A stretch of DNA of 64,000 nt. Origin: a beta proteobacterium AAP99 (GTDB lineage: Bacteria; Pseudomonadota; Gammaproteobacteria; Burkholderiales; Burkholderiaceae_C). Below the pieces are notes generated by a model, which ran no database searches, was not told where the DNA came from, and saw nothing but the letters and a program-made list of their open reading frames with translations. A program made the position numbers and the translations under genes. Each line of letters begins with the position of its first letter. The first letter of the stretch is position 1. This document shows, in pieces, positions 63,729-64,000 of this stretch. The stretch is from assembly GCA_001295775.1 (NCBI GenBank), contig LJIA01000005.1, positions 62,001-126,000 on the forward strand, given 5' to 3'.

Positions 63729-64000
63729 CTAGGACCAGCGCGGGTGTTTGGCCAGCCGGTTGATGTTGCGCGAGACCGGTGCGGGCGGATCGCCGTGCCC
63801 ACGCATGGCAAAGCCGCCCCCGGCAGCCGGCACCAGACGCACGCCACGGTTGGTCTGCGGACCGCCGCGCGAACTCTGGCAGATGTCGACCACGGCCTCT
63901 CTCTCGCCGGCCGACTGGACGCGATCCACGATCGCGATGTGCTGCACCCGATCATGACCCCGATCATCGACCGTCGCGTCCCAGAGCAGCACGGTACGCG
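63729..64000 (-). CDS. C-terminal end of an unidentified gene
   Basis: The last ~90 codons of a gene whose start lies beyond the right edge. The visible product includes TVLLWDATVDDRGHDRVQHIAIVDRV and GVRLVPAAGGGFAMRGHGDPP, ending KHPRWS. The HIAIVD segment after an aromatic stretch resembles the end of a CHAP or NlpC-type cysteine-peptidase domain, a weak resemblance only. Its stop lies directly at the end of the convergent GT9 gene (adjacent codons). No function is assigned. Confidence 0.45.
   Translation of the reverse strand, partial: RTVLLWDATVDDRGHDRVQHIAIVDRVQSAGEREAVVDICQSSRGGPQTNRGVRLVPAAGGGFAMRGHGDPPAPVSRNINRLAKHPRWS

Overview
The window is a 64 kb chromosomal stretch from a GC-rich Gram-negative proteobacterium. 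LPS heptosyltransferases, an MsbA-type lipid exporter, OmpW, a TonB-dependent receptor and type IV pilus retraction machinery show an outer membrane. Gene content (DUF3422, SapC-like protein, diheme peroxidase, AcpA-type phosphatase, alkane hydroxylase, gcvTHP with a tandem glycine riboswitch) fits a betaproteobacterium, probably of the order Burkholderiales, but this is an inference from content alone. The left edge cuts a magnesium-chelatase BchI-type gene, so a bacteriochlorophyll cluster may lie just outside. I see no phage, integrase, transposase, rRNA or CRISPR.

Layout. 0-2.4 kb: partial bchI, a DUF3422 membrane protein, an array of hairpins and tRNA-Ala(CGC) whose 3' end is copied in inverted orientation beside it. 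2.4-7.5 kb: SapC-like protein plus alpha/beta hydrolase; an opposing three-gene unit (VOC enzyme, PanE-like reductase, beta-hydroxyacid dehydrogenase) joined by ATGA overlaps. 7-11.3 kb: an alkane module ompW - DUF2147 - alkB - AraC regulator - GNAT. 11.5-13.7 kb: thyA-folA-suhB. 13.7-18.7 kb: diheme peroxidase, secreted phosphatase, outer-membrane protein, YpfJ metalloprotease. 19-27.1 kb: a sucrose locus (LacI regulator, TonB receptor, PfkB sugar kinase, MFS transporter, sucrose phosphorylase). 28-38.3 kb: pilU, hicAB toxin-antitoxin, sdaA, a lipoprotein hydrolase, exoD, gcvP-gcvH-gcvT with riboswitch. 38.6-50 kb: two split MacAB/YknXYZ-like export systems bracketing a diguanylate cyclase, a DUF4397 lipoprotein and a two-component system. 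50-64 kb: arginine/lysine-type decarboxylase, Ada-like repair protein, DMT exporter, two small exported proteins, dcd, redoxin, a hybrid histidine kinase, a stand-alone DsbD-N protein, msbA and two GT9 glycosyltransferases, and the end of an unknown gene.

The gene content is mostly familiar. What is least explained is intergenic. A modular family of short dispersed repeats recurs about ten times. Its copies share a 22-bp head (GCTTTCCGCTTGTC-N4-GCGG) with two or more kinds of tail: a 66-bp GC type, a 33-bp type tied to AT-rich hairpins, and a second ~80-bp element (B) found next to or inside the 66-bp type. One composite copy has separated the ATPase and permease genes of an export operon whose paralogue a few kilobases away is intact. 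The inverted partial tRNA copy and the row of tetraloop hairpins at 1.9-2.2 kb are the other structures I cannot assign to a known class.
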